This document shows, one piece after another, positions 52,349 to 64,000 of a stretch of 64,000 nt of DNA; the stretch's first letter is position 1; the number at the start of each line of letters is the position of its first letter. The DNA lies in assembly GCA_947179485.1 (NCBI GenBank), contig OX359249.1:39728250-39792249 (forward strand), read 5' to 3'. A model generated the notes under the pieces. The model was not told where the DNA came from, did no database searches, and saw nothing but the letters and a program-made list of their open reading frames with translations. Position numbers and translations under genes: made by a program. This stretch comes from Allacma fusca (lineage: Eukaryota; Arthropoda; Collembola; Symphypleona; Sminthuridae).

Positions 52349-55300
52349 GAGAGAGAGAGACAGAGACAGAGCGAGGAAGAGAACATATGTAAGTGTTTTA
52401 GTATTTTTTGCCTATGCTCCTGGTCTTTGTCGGGAACCGCAATCAATATCGCTTCGTTTATGAATCACGATATCGGTTAGGTGTGTGGGAGCTTTACCTG
52501 CATTTGTTATCCCTCTGCACGTCTGTTTGCTTCACTCTCAAATGGTATTCAAGCGAGCCTCCAATTAGCATAACGCATAAAAATTCAAATGTTCTTTATA
52601 AGTACGACACGTCCCGAAGACAATATTATGCAAAAATATGATTGAATAACAAAGGCCTGCTGCTATTTGTAATTCAGGGGCATAATTGCGAAATACTTAA
52701 TACATAATTACTTATTCTAAGCTTTTGTATTTGTATGAATTCGTGTAGCCGTATCGTATATGTAATTATGCATAATTAGATGTAAGTATATAAGGCCGAC
52801 TACACTACAAAGCATCTCAGTATTATATTTGACCGGCTGCCGTGCTGAGAACAGCAGATTGGTTATAGTAAGCTGCAGAATAGGCTGACGTGATTGGAAT
52901 TTGTTATGAGGACAAAAGCTAACTGGTCAACTGGGTCAGCGTCAATAAAAAAAAAAGGACATATTGCACGGTTGAATTGACTTAACGTGCCCTGCATTTC
53001 CAGTAGCCGATTTTTCCAGGTTGTGTGTTCACCGTCTTGCTTGTTTGCGTGGAAGATTAGAGCGGAATCAAGAGGTCTTGATGGATTTTTTTTTTAAAAA
53101 AAAAAGCAAAATCCTACTTCACTGGAAGTCTCATTTTTAAATTAAATCGGGAAATGAGTCTAGTAACTACTAATAGTATACTGTGATGCTCATGGCTAGC
53201 TGCTTGAAATAAGTTACTAATTATTTTACAAGGTTCTTTCGAGAGGAGTTGGTGTTGTGTGGGTGTATGTGAGAGTTGATAGGATTCGTACCAGGAGTGT
53301 GTCCAGTTTATAATAATATAGATATAAAATGTAAATTATTGTACAAAGTCATGATCCTACCCTCCCACCCACCAAGGTGGGTTTTCTTGACAAAGCAATG
53401 ACAACAGATATGAGTTGAGATTAACTTCAACCAGAGGTAATCTAAAATCATTTAAATTGCACAAAATTTTCTCGATTAGAAGTGATACAAAGTGAGTCTG
53501 GTGTTTATAACAACTCATTCATGGTTAGTATGTCCGCGATTTCCCAAATGATTACTGGGGAATTGTACTTAATTCGGACTGGAGAACCCTAGTAAGATAA
53601 AAGGAGCTACAATATAAATGAATGAAACCTTGATTAGATTATCAAAGAGTTGAGCTGGTAAAAAAAAATGTATGCTCTTGTTCTCACTAAGTTGGGTGAA
53701 TCATACAATTGAGCATTGTACTTAAGTATCAGCAGAACGTCATCGAAGTCATCAACTTGATTTTTATGAAGCAATAATGACACCCACTGCGGTCATGTGA
53801 ATTTCCCATATGTACTAAAGCCTTTTTCGGACAACTAGACACTTTATCTCTTAATGACAGAAATTTTCATATATGTATAGATATACTATCTGAATGGGAA
53901 TCGTGTCTCCAGCAACGTAGATGGTATTTTGGGGTATTCTCTCGTTGAGTGTTTATATCTATTTATATACTTACATATTTTGTTATAAGTAGATGCATAC
54001 ATGAGTTTGAAACGTGAGTTAGTATCTATCTTAGGTGTCCATATCTATTTGTATATATACATAAGTACTGCCACTGTTTGATTATATTGTGTGCTACGTG
54101 TGCCGGGCTTAATCTCCTAGGACGACAATGTTACTTAATCATGTTAATACCCGCTTTACTTTCCATACTTATTTTACAAACCTGAGTGTTTTGTAGTGTT
54201 ATATTAATGGTTTCATGTGACAATGCTGATTGCATAAAGATGTGGACTCGAGAGGTTTCAAAGGCAGACCTCATTGTATACCGATCAATAGAGGGGAATT
54301 TTAGGTATGTAGACTCTCACCGCACCAGTACGAAATGGAGTCATTTTGAAGTGACTGTCTAAATGTTTGCGTAAGATAGTTAGCTCAGAGTTCCTTAGCT
54401 TTGTAATCATAATAATATACGCATGAAATATTGAAGCGATGGACTCAATAATTTACAATTATAGCATCATTGTGTACACTGCGGATATTATTTTACAATC
54501 TAGGAGTATCATAATAATATCTATTAACGTGAAATATTGGCCATAAAAATGTTTGTAGGAATGATAAGGGATAAAGCATCCCGTTTCCAAACCATATGAT
54601 TTTGTCATTAATGGGAATTCATTATCATCATCCTTATAGATTTAGTACGTGCATAATATAATTATACATACATATAGGTACTCATAGACGTACTGAAGTC
54701 TATTTATGTAGATATTATGCTGGGCGTTGGCAGTATTCAGGATTTTCCCCTTCTGTTTACCGATTAAAATGACATTAGTAGTAACTTTGTGGAAGTGGTG
54801 TTGGTGTGATACTGTTGTATGTAAGTACTTATAAGTATAAAAAAAATATCATTTATTTTAAATGAGTGTTTTTCAAAACATTGTGAGTTCCTACAAGTAG
54901 CTTTTTTTTCCATTGGTTGTGGATGGTTGGGCGTGCTTGGGGATGTGACGACACCGGATCTTAGAAATAAAAAATATAGAAAAATCAACTGTATACATAT
55001 AAGTATAAAAGTATATTATTGTATAAGTAGATAGATATACGTGTAGAAGCTGATTGTGAGATGTGTGGATTCCAGGGGACAGGGGAGTAGTAGTTGTTGA
55101 AAGTCTCCTTCATCCTCTTTGAGGCACCACGTCTTTTTAGACACTGTAGATATTGAATCTATGCTAGTGTCAAAATAGGACTGGGGCGGGTGTAATAAGC
55201 AAGGAAGGAAAGTTTTTGTGAATGCACTTCAATATTTTCGTCTTGGAAGGACATGATGTTTAGGAAAAGTTTTTCACTCTATGATGGAGTATGGAGCATT

Positions 55301-58199
55301 TTAATATGAGTTTGAAAATGAAGTATGATTGAATTGGACTGTGATAGATTAGGTACAATTCAATGGCGGAGATTGGAGTTTTGGGTCTATTCATATTGAA
55401 AGTTTCTTCCTTTGAACATCAACAAGTAAAAAAAAAACTATTTCCTCGTCTTCTTCCTTGTATCAGCACTCGTAAGATTTTATGCATGCAATCAAAAAGT
55501 TTCATAATGTTAGTTTCATTCTGGAGCCACACGGTTCGACTTATTGTAAACTTCTTTACTGTTAGATGGCGAATTTCATTATCGTTTTCATTCACACATG
55601 CTTTTATCGTAACATAAGGGATGAATCGTGAGTATCGGAACCATAAAACGCTCCATTTCATTAAGGGTTCGTCGTCTCTCCCTAGATCTTTGTGTGCTTA
55701 TGGTTTATTGGAACTATGTCAAACTGGGTTACTTGTCTATCTCCTCCCCATATGTAAGTACATCGGGGTTTTACAGGTTGTACTTTTACTTATGTTTCTG
55801 GTTGATGGTCTGTAAAGGGTGGAGAGACATGTGTACATGTCTACACTACATATGTACATAGTGTATGACTTGTGGTTTTCCAAATTCCATATAGTTTACA
55901 TCCTCACCGGTATGTACAGGAATAGACATATGCATTAATGTTCGGCACACATAATAGCAGCTTTTGAAGTTTCCCTTGATGAAAATTGTGATTAATTGCT
56001 ATCAGACAAGAAGAATCGATGTTTCTGCTTCAATTTGTTACGTTACGACTGGGAGATATCCTTGACTTTAGCTCCAGCAGCTGTGCTACTCTAGAGAATT
56101 TCTTGGGTAGGGTGATGTGTGAGTATGTATGAGAGGAGGGGAAGAAAGTAAACGTAACATTTATTTCTTGCCATGTGGGTACACATGTTATCAGAATCCG
56201 CCACTTCTCCTATCAGTCTTTCACCGTGAGCGGAGACTTGATCTCATCGTATAAAGAAATGCTGGTTGGATTGAAGTCCTTGCGGGAAGCAGTGCTTGTA
56301 AAATCGATTTATTGACACTTTTACAGATCTAGTTTACAGTACATGATTTATTGGAGCTACCTTTAAATCTTTCACGGAAGTGATTATATGGTCCAGAATG
56401 ACAATATTTTTAGCTAGCCCGGGAAATCCTACCCCGCTGTAAGACATTGATAAAGAGGATCAAGCAACAAAAGAAAACTAGCATCCATGTCCTTGTGAGA
56501 TCAATACAGTATTATTAATTCCTTATTTCCACGTGTCATTTCTCCAGAGTAAGTGGGATTTGTAGATAGTGGCTTCTTGGAGTCAATGCTAGAGAGGTAG
56601 AATGGGTATATATCTTGTTAGTTGCGTCGTAGGATTCTAATTTAATTCTCATTATTGATGGGACTGCATCAGTACCCTGGTCATAGCATTGTAAATTCTA
56701 TGTGGCGGAGAGCATTGTTCTTCATTCTAGTGTGCTTATTTCTAGTTATTTTTTCCGTGTGTTCCTTGATCGTTAGTTCGTTCACATTGACAGGGAGCAA
56801 AATTGTCGAAAATAGTACGTACGAAGTTGGGATACATAATTTTGGAGATAGAATGCTGGATTTTAGTGTTGGGTCGTCAGGATCATGGTTTGGGATATCT
56901 ATGTATGTATGTACATATGTATTTGCAGTTGCTACATGCGTAAAAATTAATTACTTCTTTCTTCCGAACCAACTGGTTTAATATTGCTCATACGTAAGAC
57001 CAATGTCAGTGATATAGGTACAAGTTCTTATGTGCAGCTGAGCAAGACTTGTTATGATTATGTATCATATTTAATGTTTCAGTAGGCACGCCTGCATACG
57101 TCAGTTGTAGGTATAGGACTTATCACATTGAAAGTAATTGAATTGCTCTGTCATATATGTGTATATGTATATATGAATAATAGTTCTTGCTGCATTCACT
57201 TAATTAACTCGTGCTTACTTTACTACTGACTATATACCTTTCCATCCCGAACTCACATATGTACATTCTACGTGTAAGTATAATATTTTACTAGCAGCTC
57301 CTGGGGTTCTTTGGAAGAGTTCTTACAATATAGAGAGTGAAAGCTTTTCCCCAAAGCTAGCTTCTGGGGTGAAACTCGATTTCTGTTTGAATTAAGGAAA
57401 TATCAAAATTAATTACAGCCGCTGTACTGTTTTGTTGACGGGTGATGACAACACTCTGTAAACAACGTAGACACATTACATAGTGGAAGTAATTGTGTGA
57501 AGTTATAGGTTCTCTCCTCAATACTTGATATTATTAAGTTGTGTATATGAGGCATGGAGGGGGGAAAAAACTCCGATTTGTGATTTTTGAAGCTAGATAT
57601 TAAGGGCGTCAGTTGAGGATAATTTAGACTTCCAATTATAAATTCTGACAATCCAAACGGAAACTTCCTTAATGGAATTCGAATTGAGGTTTATATTTAT
57701 GCTATTAGTTATGTAGGTTGTTGGTTTTTCAATTCAAGGAAACTTGAATATGCATGTGCATATTCAAGTTCTACTTAGAATTATTACAGAAACTGCGTAA
57801 GCGACAGTGATAAATGAAAGAATATTTCATTTTATTGATTTCCTTAAGGTCGTCTATAGTTTTTTTTAGGCCAAGGGGTGTGGCGTTCATTTGTACATAT
57901 CTATATCTATTTATACTTATGTGAAAATGATTTAACTATGTTGGGTTTGAATATTAAAGGATGACTGCATTTACATGATTGAAGGCTTAACATTGTTTAA
58001 TGTTCAATGTTTTCAGGTTGGAGCAGAACGGAAGATAACATTTGATAATGGGCCGGATGGGTCGGTTGCTGAAGACTGTTTCTTCGGAATGAAAGCGTAC
58101 GCAGAAGGTTATACATTCAATTTCATCGAAGGAGAAATGTGGGAGAAATCTCCTTTCACAATTTGGGATTTCCTGCAGCAACGGAAACGATGGATGCAG
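35693..58199 (+). CDS. egh: Egghead, beta-1,4-mannosyltransferase (3' end outside window)
   Basis: Coding exons 35693-36367, 36751-36879 and 58017-58199 are all in phase 0 and encode residues 1-329 of a protein about 450-460 aa long in fly. Egghead adds mannose to glucosylceramide in the arthro-series glycosphingolipid pathway, in the secretory-pathway membrane. Two N-terminal hydrophobic segments (about 9-27 and 45-70) precede a family-2 glycosyltransferase domain. Visible motifs are TRGDFPDLVK (101-110), the DSDW and HLDEE acid cluster (182-192), EDCFF (287-291) and QQRKRW (322-327), the last matching the Q/RxxRW motif. The ATG at 35693 begins the conserved start of the protein. The first intron is 383 bp, the second 21,137 bp. 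The remaining exon or exons, coding for the C-terminal membrane helices, were not found up to 64000, so the third intron exceeds 5.8 kb. Confidence 0.95.
37202..37456 (-). mobile_element. Tc1/mariner-like fragment in egghead intron 2
   Basis: The left edge, after a TA dinucleotide, reads CAGTGAGGCCAATAAGTTT, a typical Tc1-type terminal repeat. The minus strand is open for 85 codons and contains SRTVRRLAAAEF, similar to the second DNA-binding helix region of Tc1 transposases. The right terminus and the catalytic half are missing, so this is an internally deleted relic. Confidence 0.5.
37457..41004 (+). other. Egghead intron 2, first part
   Basis: No gene was recognised. An 88-codon frame at 40571-40837 is less AT-rich than its surroundings, but it has no identifiable domain and no clear splice partners. 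Confidence 0.45.
41005..41044. repeat. (TC)n microsatellite, about 20 units
   Basis: An uninterrupted TC run lies in egghead intron 2, in pyrimidine orientation relative to the transcript. Confidence 0.95.
42466..42580. mobile_element. hAT-like remnant rich in CGATA words
   Basis: Read on the minus strand from the right end the segment begins CTAGGGTTGGCAAGTATCG, resembling hAT termini. GATACC, CGATAT and TATCG words fill it. Only about 115 bp survive and no target duplication was found. Confidence 0.4.
44042..44065. repeat. (GT)n microsatellite, 12 units
   Basis: An uninterrupted GT run in egghead intron 2. Confidence 0.9.
46540..46599. repeat. Interrupted (CT)n microsatellite
   Basis: About 60 bases of CT repeats with a few single-base interruptions, in the same strand orientation as the run at 41005. 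Confidence 0.9.
47039..47708. mobile_element. MITE with internal 54-bp array, nested in the larger MITE
   Basis: Inverted ends CGGGTCTAGAAAAAGTTCC and CGAGTCTGGAAAAAGTTCC correspond to those of the element at 28945-29496, and the subterminal block GAACCCGGTTAGT is shared. A direct repeat CCAGATC (seven bases, eight if one ambiguous terminal base is counted) flanks it at about 47032-47038 and 47709-47715. Confidence 0.82.
47150..47650. repeat. 54-bp minisatellite, about nine units
   Basis: The core GAAAACTCGACGAAGTCGGA repeats with GAAGTCGG at 47229, 47282, 47336, 47390, 47444, 47498, 47552 and 47606. The spacing is exactly 54 except for one 53. A diverged unit precedes at 47175. Because 54 is divisible by three, several frames on both strands stay open; these are not genes. 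Confidence 0.95.
47890..48440. repeat. Degenerate tandem array, unit about 30 bp
   Basis: Variants of GGACACCCTGGGTCAGCTGG followed by GGTCTGTCC repeat at intervals near 29-31 bases for well over ten copies, with more divergence than in the 54-bp array. The array ends in a perfect palindrome at 48414-48466. Confidence 0.85.
48414..48466. repeat. Perfect 25-bp hairpin at the array edge
   Basis: Arms 48414-48438 and 48442-48466 are exact reverse complements separated by GGA. The arm contains the array words GAGACCC and GTCCGG, so an array unit has been inverted. Confidence 0.95.
48530..52279 (+). other. Egghead intron 2, later part
   Basis: No gene was recognised. It contains a G-run at about 50203-50213 and many TACATA-type words. 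Confidence 0.45.
52280..52380. repeat. (AG)n microsatellite with degenerate tail
   Basis: More than 30 uninterrupted AG units end near 52346 and are followed by a GAGAGACAGAGA-type tail. The purine strand is the transcript strand, opposite to the TC and CT tracts earlier in the same intron. Confidence 0.95.
52381..58016 (+). other. Egghead intron 2, end
   Basis: AT-rich with no recognised gene. It ends in a good acceptor (TTTTCAG at 58010-58016). A 30-base near-palindrome lies at 57741-57770. Confidence 0.5.
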
Positions 58200-61100
58200 G
58201 TAATTTGCGCAAACACTTTCATTCTATTATTGGCATTGAGGAACTTTTTTCTACAAGAACCTCCCCACTCTTTCTCATCTCATAACCAGCCTATTTGCAT
58301 TTTGTAGCATTTGGAGTACCATGGAGTTTGTTCACATTCCTTAGAATTTCACTTCTTATAAGTGTAGTATTTAAGGATGTAGAAAGTGTAGGGTACAAGG
58401 CACCTGGTAGTGCACAAAGAAGGGCATCACATGCTGTAAACAAGCTGGAAGTCTATGAAACTTTGTGTCTGAATGCTTTGAACTGTCGGAACAAGAAGCG
58501 AGTCGGAATTTCAACGACTTTGTTCTTCTGTTAAACTTTGAGAATTTCTCTGTCTCTGCCTGTCTGGTCAAAGCATCTGGCGATGTTTCTACAATGAAAG
58601 AATGCTCATATGCAAAAGGATGCAAAATCCGTCTTTTGAAAATAGTAGAATGTGAAAATCAACTTGAGGAATATAACCTTACTTTTTAGCCTTTCCGCGG
58701 TTGTTTATACTATTCTTGTTGGCTGGCAGCACCCCTAAAGAAAACCCTAAGGAGCTAAGTGAATGTAAGTGCATGGTACATGAACATATGAATCGAAAGA
58801 TTTACTTCAAAGTAGATGCCCGATTTTATCCACTTCTTTCCTCTTTTTATTTTTTTTTATTTCTCTTTGGGGTGAATACAGGCCTTCAGTTCTATTGCAC
58901 TTGACATGTAAGAAGTCCTATCGTAGATAATCTTGATAGTAATTTACCTTTTCCTCCAAAATATCTATGTTTAAAGAAACTAGAAAATACATATTTTTCT
59001 TACCTGTTTATTTATGCATTTGAAAATACATAATGTAGCGGACTGCGGGAGGTTTGTTTGCTTTGAGAATGTCATCTAATGTACTATTGATGTCCTATAC
59101 CTATTTCCTGAATTTTGTATGTGTAACTGTTATGCGAAAACGAACAAGCAATCAAGGCGTTTTGTAATCCTGGTGGGGGACTACTGCACAACAAGAAGAG
59201 GCACAGGATTTTTTAAGTTTTTACGGAGCTCACTTTGTAGGTCCTGTCTGTCATGGAGTATAATGTGGTGTAGGTATCGTAAAATAAAATCCAGAGAAGG
59301 AAGGTAGCTGTCAAGAAAAGAGATAAGAGTTTTTCCGGAATTCAATTCCAATTTCTTTTGAGGTTTACTTCTGGCTCGTTCGTGTGATTAGAGGGGAAGG
59401 GGGGGGGGAGTTTTGTTGTTGGAAGAGATTACATTTTTTTCCGGAGTCTTGGAGCAAATTATTTAGTTGGGTTACTCACAAATTCAGTAATCAGTCACCG
59501 TTACGGGGTCTAATACAAGCATTCCAGATTGTACAGAGGCATTTACAGAAAGAATTCTTACGGGCATCCAGTTTATAGTATTTAGATTGTTGAAGAATTT
59601 CCTACTGGATGCCATCACTTCGGGCTCATTTCACATTCACAAGACATTCGGATTTTGTTAACACTTTGTTAGTAATTATTGATAATGTTTTATCCCTGCT
59701 GACTGTTGACCTCGCATAACTAATTAATCAGGGATCAGTGGCATGCGCTGCCTGATGGTGATTGCAGTAATGGATTTAAATTTCATTGTATGGGATAATT
59801 GTGGAGGACGTCTGGGTTTTGACAGATCTGCTTAAAAATAGATATTTAGAATGAAAATGGGAATTGTGACGTCAGTAGTATCTGCAGACTCCAGTGCTCA
59901 TTTTAATCATCACAATAATTATTATCATGTGATACATTACTTACTATTATTGATTGTATGTCAATTTTTACTCCAAATAAATCACATATACTTATATATA
60001 AAAGTAATATAGCAATGCCGTTCCATGAGTGGACATAAGGAAATGTTGAAGCCCTGTAAAAAAAAATTACGAAGGTTAAATAAAATGTTGGTTGGAATCC
60101 GTCCATGTGAATAAAATCTGGACATAAATTTGTAATATAGAAACTGATGATAATTAAGCCTCTATCTGTTTAGAGAATGTGACTCAGCAAAAGAATACTG
60201 TCATTCAATGTAGTCACTTTCAATGAGAAATGACACATGTATGTATCTATATTAGTAGACCGGGTTTAAAAATGGGGCGTAAGTGAAAACTTGAGTGTTG
60301 GATGAAAACCTTGTGCTTGAATATATTTAAAAAGGACTTTGCAATAGTTGAGATAAATATTTAGTCTATGGTGTAAGTATATATAGATTTGTATAAGTAT
60401 AGGTATATATGAAACTACCATCACGAAGCAGTACCAGTAGGTTGAACTTTGAGTTTAATTGTATGGATACTACTACATTGCTCTATTCATTACTTTATTT
60501 GGATGCTTTCCACTCCGTGTGATCTAGTTTGAAGTAAAGGGGAATATAATTATTCTAAATTAGAATTTCCAGTAGACTGTAGGTATTTGAGTGGTACTAG
60601 CTCTACCGTTGTCCTGCGTGTCGTTGTAGTTTAGAATGGAAACAGTAATTTATGGGTTTCGTCGCGCTTTGAACAGTGTAGTATAAGTTTTTGCAATGGC
60701 TTACATCGGGGGGAGGGGGGGGGGAGTAAAGAATTCTGCCGTGAAATGACATGCAGAGGTTTCGTAAGGAATTCAAGAAATGTTATCAACTATGTACACA
60801 CATAATATGCACACAGATTGTGACTAGACGGTTGGAAAGTTATGTTGGATGATGGATCTTATGGTAAAGTGCCTATTCTTGGATATAGGATTTACGTGAT
60901 GGATTTGCCATGAAGCACGCCTGTAAAATACCATGGGTTTCAGCACATAATAAAAACTGATATTCGAGACCGAATCATGTATCAGATGTGTATCTTTTGC
61001 AAGCATTGAAAAAAAAAAGTAAAAGGGCAGGGAGAAGCTATGTACATATGTATATGCATGAAGATTGCATGTACTAAGTTACGTTACTCAAGTTGGTGGT

Positions 61101-64000
61101 TTTCTTTCTTTGTGAAGTTATTGGTGTGGGGTACCCGGTGGTTACCCAACCTCTGCACTAAAGTGTATGGATACGTCAGAGCATACAGAGGATCATACGT
61201 ATGTATCTACCTATGTATCTATGTATACATATAATTATATAGATATAGGTATAATTACATACAGTATTATGTGTGAAAATATAATACGATTATACATGAT
61301 TTAGTAGTCTGTTCTGTATCAAGTTTTACAACCCGAATTTAGGAAAGATAATTGATATTTATTTATTCGTTGTTCTCACTCCCCATCAGCAAGTATACAT
61401 ATGGATACATGTATCTACTTAGTTGTATTATTTCCAAGGAATAGTAGACTAGACAGTACACTATTACATACTTATCTATAGTTTAAAAATATGTATTTAT
61501 TTTACATATTTAACGTGTCTTTTGATCATTGAGTCGTGTTCCCAAAAATTAATGAATTTCCTGTTGTTCGATCCTAATATCTACTGAGAATATATTTTCC
61601 TTGGTATGATATTACTAAGCCTATATTTTTTATTTCAAGTTGATGTAGGTAGATCCAGTTAGCTGAGGCTCATATCTACATATGTAGACATTTCAGATGC
61701 AAGAATGTAAATACTCCTGCATATGTATGCATGTAGCAACGAGTACAATGTGGAAACATTTGCGAAATTGAACCACAGCTGAGGGTCATGTCATGTAATG
61801 GATGAAACAATAAAGTTGTTTGATAAAGCTGAAAACGTTGACTGTGATAATCAATAGTCTAGAATGGAGAAAGACTTCACATCTGGACGGTCTGGAAACG
61901 TGTATTAGAACCATCATTATTATAAGCGTACCACCGGGTACTATATATCCACCGAACAACCCAGCTATTCCATAATGTAAAGACACCAGCCTGGATGAAG
62001 CCTTGTTCTTTTTTTTATAATATCGGTTTAATTTAACTCGTGTGCTAATCATTTGTTTTGCAATATCCATATATTCATGTAAAGTGAACGTACATGTAAA
62101 GAATACGAATACCACATCCAGACGGTACTTTCACTAAACTATGAGAATATAAGACACTACTCATACATAATGCACATTTTAGGATACATCATATACATAT
62201 ATACTATACGTAGGTACATATACTTATAATAACCACCTAATGTCTTTTAAGGACTTCTTATGTTTCCATACTGTATACGTATACTCTATAGTATCTGTAG
62301 TTGAGAATAAAAGTGTATTTACTGGATCATGTTTTTGAAGCTTTTACCCTTCTAGCGACTCACTGTTGTATTCTTGAGCCGATTTACACAAGCTTGCATG
62401 CCCATAACAGTTGCTTACATCCAACAAGGAAAGATTTTGTTGGTACTTTCATATTGCTTGAGTTCAGAGTTCAATCCTCTCTTATGCTGTACAGTTTTAC
62501 AAAAGATTTATTGCATGGCAAGGCTTGTAGTCCTGAATTTAACGGAGCTTTATTCTTCATCTCAACTATGTCTGGCCCTCCACTCCATGTATACATACTA
62601 GTAGGCTTTCCTCATGATTATGGAGATAGGAGGTTTTTCTCTTTTCACTAGTAGTCTCTTAATAAACAAGCAGGTGCGTAGTTATAGCAAGGAAAGTTAT
62701 AAAGTGCACCATTAGTAATGGTCCCATATTTTTAGGATAATGGACCCTTTTGCTGCCATTCTTTGCAGGGTCTGTATAGTATCCCCAGTTTCTTTATTTC
62801 TAAATATGTGGATACACTTCTTTATATGTAGATACAGGCATTGACGTGAGTGGGTAGGTCCGTAGGTTGGAGTTAGATTAACATTAACTAATCAAGCTTG
62901 GCTGGAATTTTTATTGTGAATTAATTATTATTTCATTTAATCCCGACACTGGTGTCTCGAATTGTTTCATTTTAGCACATTTTTCTATTGATTAATATTT
63001 TATGATACACATTCTGGATGTGTGTTCTCTATGAATTTTTATACAGAATGTAAACATATGCAACTTATATATGTAGTATGCTATGCACGTAAGATGTACT
63101 TAAATATGGAGGTGATACCATTTGAGTGAATGCGAAAATCCTTTCCTCTCATTCGAATAAATCCAAACTTTTTCCCTCTTTATTCTTTTCGGGTAGAGAA
63201 TGTTATCGTCTCTTACAAGGGATTAAACCGTCGCTGTGATTAAGTAAAATTGCCTGCTCTGGGATTTGAAATATGAGATCGGAGAACCCCTTGAAATTGT
63301 ATGGACCAATCCTACCATGGAGTTATGTTTGGAAACATTTGTCATTACTCGTGCGGGCATAAATGCATCTTCTCCATAGTTTCCAGTTTCAGATGTCATT
63401 ACGCATATGGAATTAGGAGCCAACTTGGGTCGTACTTGAATGAATAAAGTGAGGGAAAGTAGTTCCGAGGATCCGAGAGCACTGTTGTGGTTTATTTATG
63501 ATTTGTTTATGATTCATATATGTACTTATATATTTATATTTTTTTAGCTGAAAAGATGGTATTTATGAAATAACTATAATATGTATAGATACTGAAATAT
63601 TTTACGCAAGATTCATTTTTCACGGGTATTTTTTTTCTGGTCATGAGTATCTACTTATATTTATTATTGTTACAGCTTTAATGCTCATAGTTGATAATCG
63701 TGAGGGAGATTTTTCCCGAGAATGTTAAAGATTTTGTATGTATAAGTATCCTTACATTTGCCCCTCTTACTGTTTTATTCTCCTTTCGCTATTGTCTTGT
63801 CTCGTCCTCCTTGTAAGTAGGATAAACGAAGTCAGGATTATATTATAGTGTTCATGAATGAGGTATTACCTTCGAAATTTTATGCTAATGGACTGCTAAC
63901 ATGCTGCTTCTGAAGAAAAAAAAAACTTACAAATTTGCCAAAGGAGAATAGTTTGAGGTAGGGAAAAAAAAGGAAAGAGATGAAAGGTGATGGGATACAC
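58200..64000 (+). other. Egghead intron 3, running out of the window
   Basis: No exon for the egghead C-terminus was found here. The sequence is AT-rich with G-runs (59398-59410 and about 60707-60725) and many TACATATGTA words. The open frames are short and unrecognised. Confidence 0.5.

Noticed and set aside
52222-52480. Frames encoding long RE or LS repeats
   Set aside because: They read through the (AG)n microsatellite and have no other coding evidence.
61786-62115. 109-codon minus-strand frame near the right end, checked as a possible egghead terminal exon
   Set aside because: Wrong strand and no similarity to the membrane helices expected at the egghead C-terminus.

Overview
The window is animal nuclear DNA, most likely from an arthropod. 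It is AT-rich, its genes are split by GT-AG introns, and the recognisable proteins are conserved animal ones, including egghead, a glycosyltransferase best known from insects. The species cannot be named from sequence alone. I saw no bacterial genes, rRNA, tRNA or CRISPR array.

Four real genes can be assembled. TMEM181 (+, about 4159-6610, ten coding exons, 486 aa) and a ZnT1-type zinc exporter (-, 14320-11681, nine coding exons, 406 aa) are complete or nearly so and lie tail to tail. The mitochondrial inner membrane peptidase subunit IMMP1L (+, 15678-17850, five exons, 157 aa) lies head to head with the zinc exporter. Egghead (+, from 35693) has three coding exons in view (329 codons). They are separated by introns of 383 bp and 21.1 kb, and the 3' end lies beyond the window. 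The first three genes are compact, with most introns of 85-850 bp, while the egghead locus fills the second half of the window.

The stretch between IMMP1L and egghead (about 20.4-35.0 kb) is a transposon graveyard dominated by hAT-type DNA elements. Many boundaries can be read directly as terminal inverted repeats (TIRs) plus 8-bp target-site duplications (TSDs). The most striking structure is a four-level nest at 24.8-27.5 kb: an hAT element inside an hAT element inside an hAT element, with a solo LTR at the centre. Next to it is a long-TIR element (about 27.5-31.0 kb) that has itself received three insertions. At 32.0-35.0 kb is an almost full-length hAT transposon whose transposase frame is continuous apart from eight stop codons.

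The egghead intron holds a second nest (46.9-48.5 kb). Both layers there carry internal tandem arrays (about 30-bp and 54-bp units). The inner layer is a relative of the element at 28.9-29.5 kb, which has the same termini but a 32-bp array. This family of TIR elements with fast-changing internal arrays is the best candidate for something undescribed. The remaining intergenic and intronic DNA is AT-rich with microsatellites and no gene I can support.
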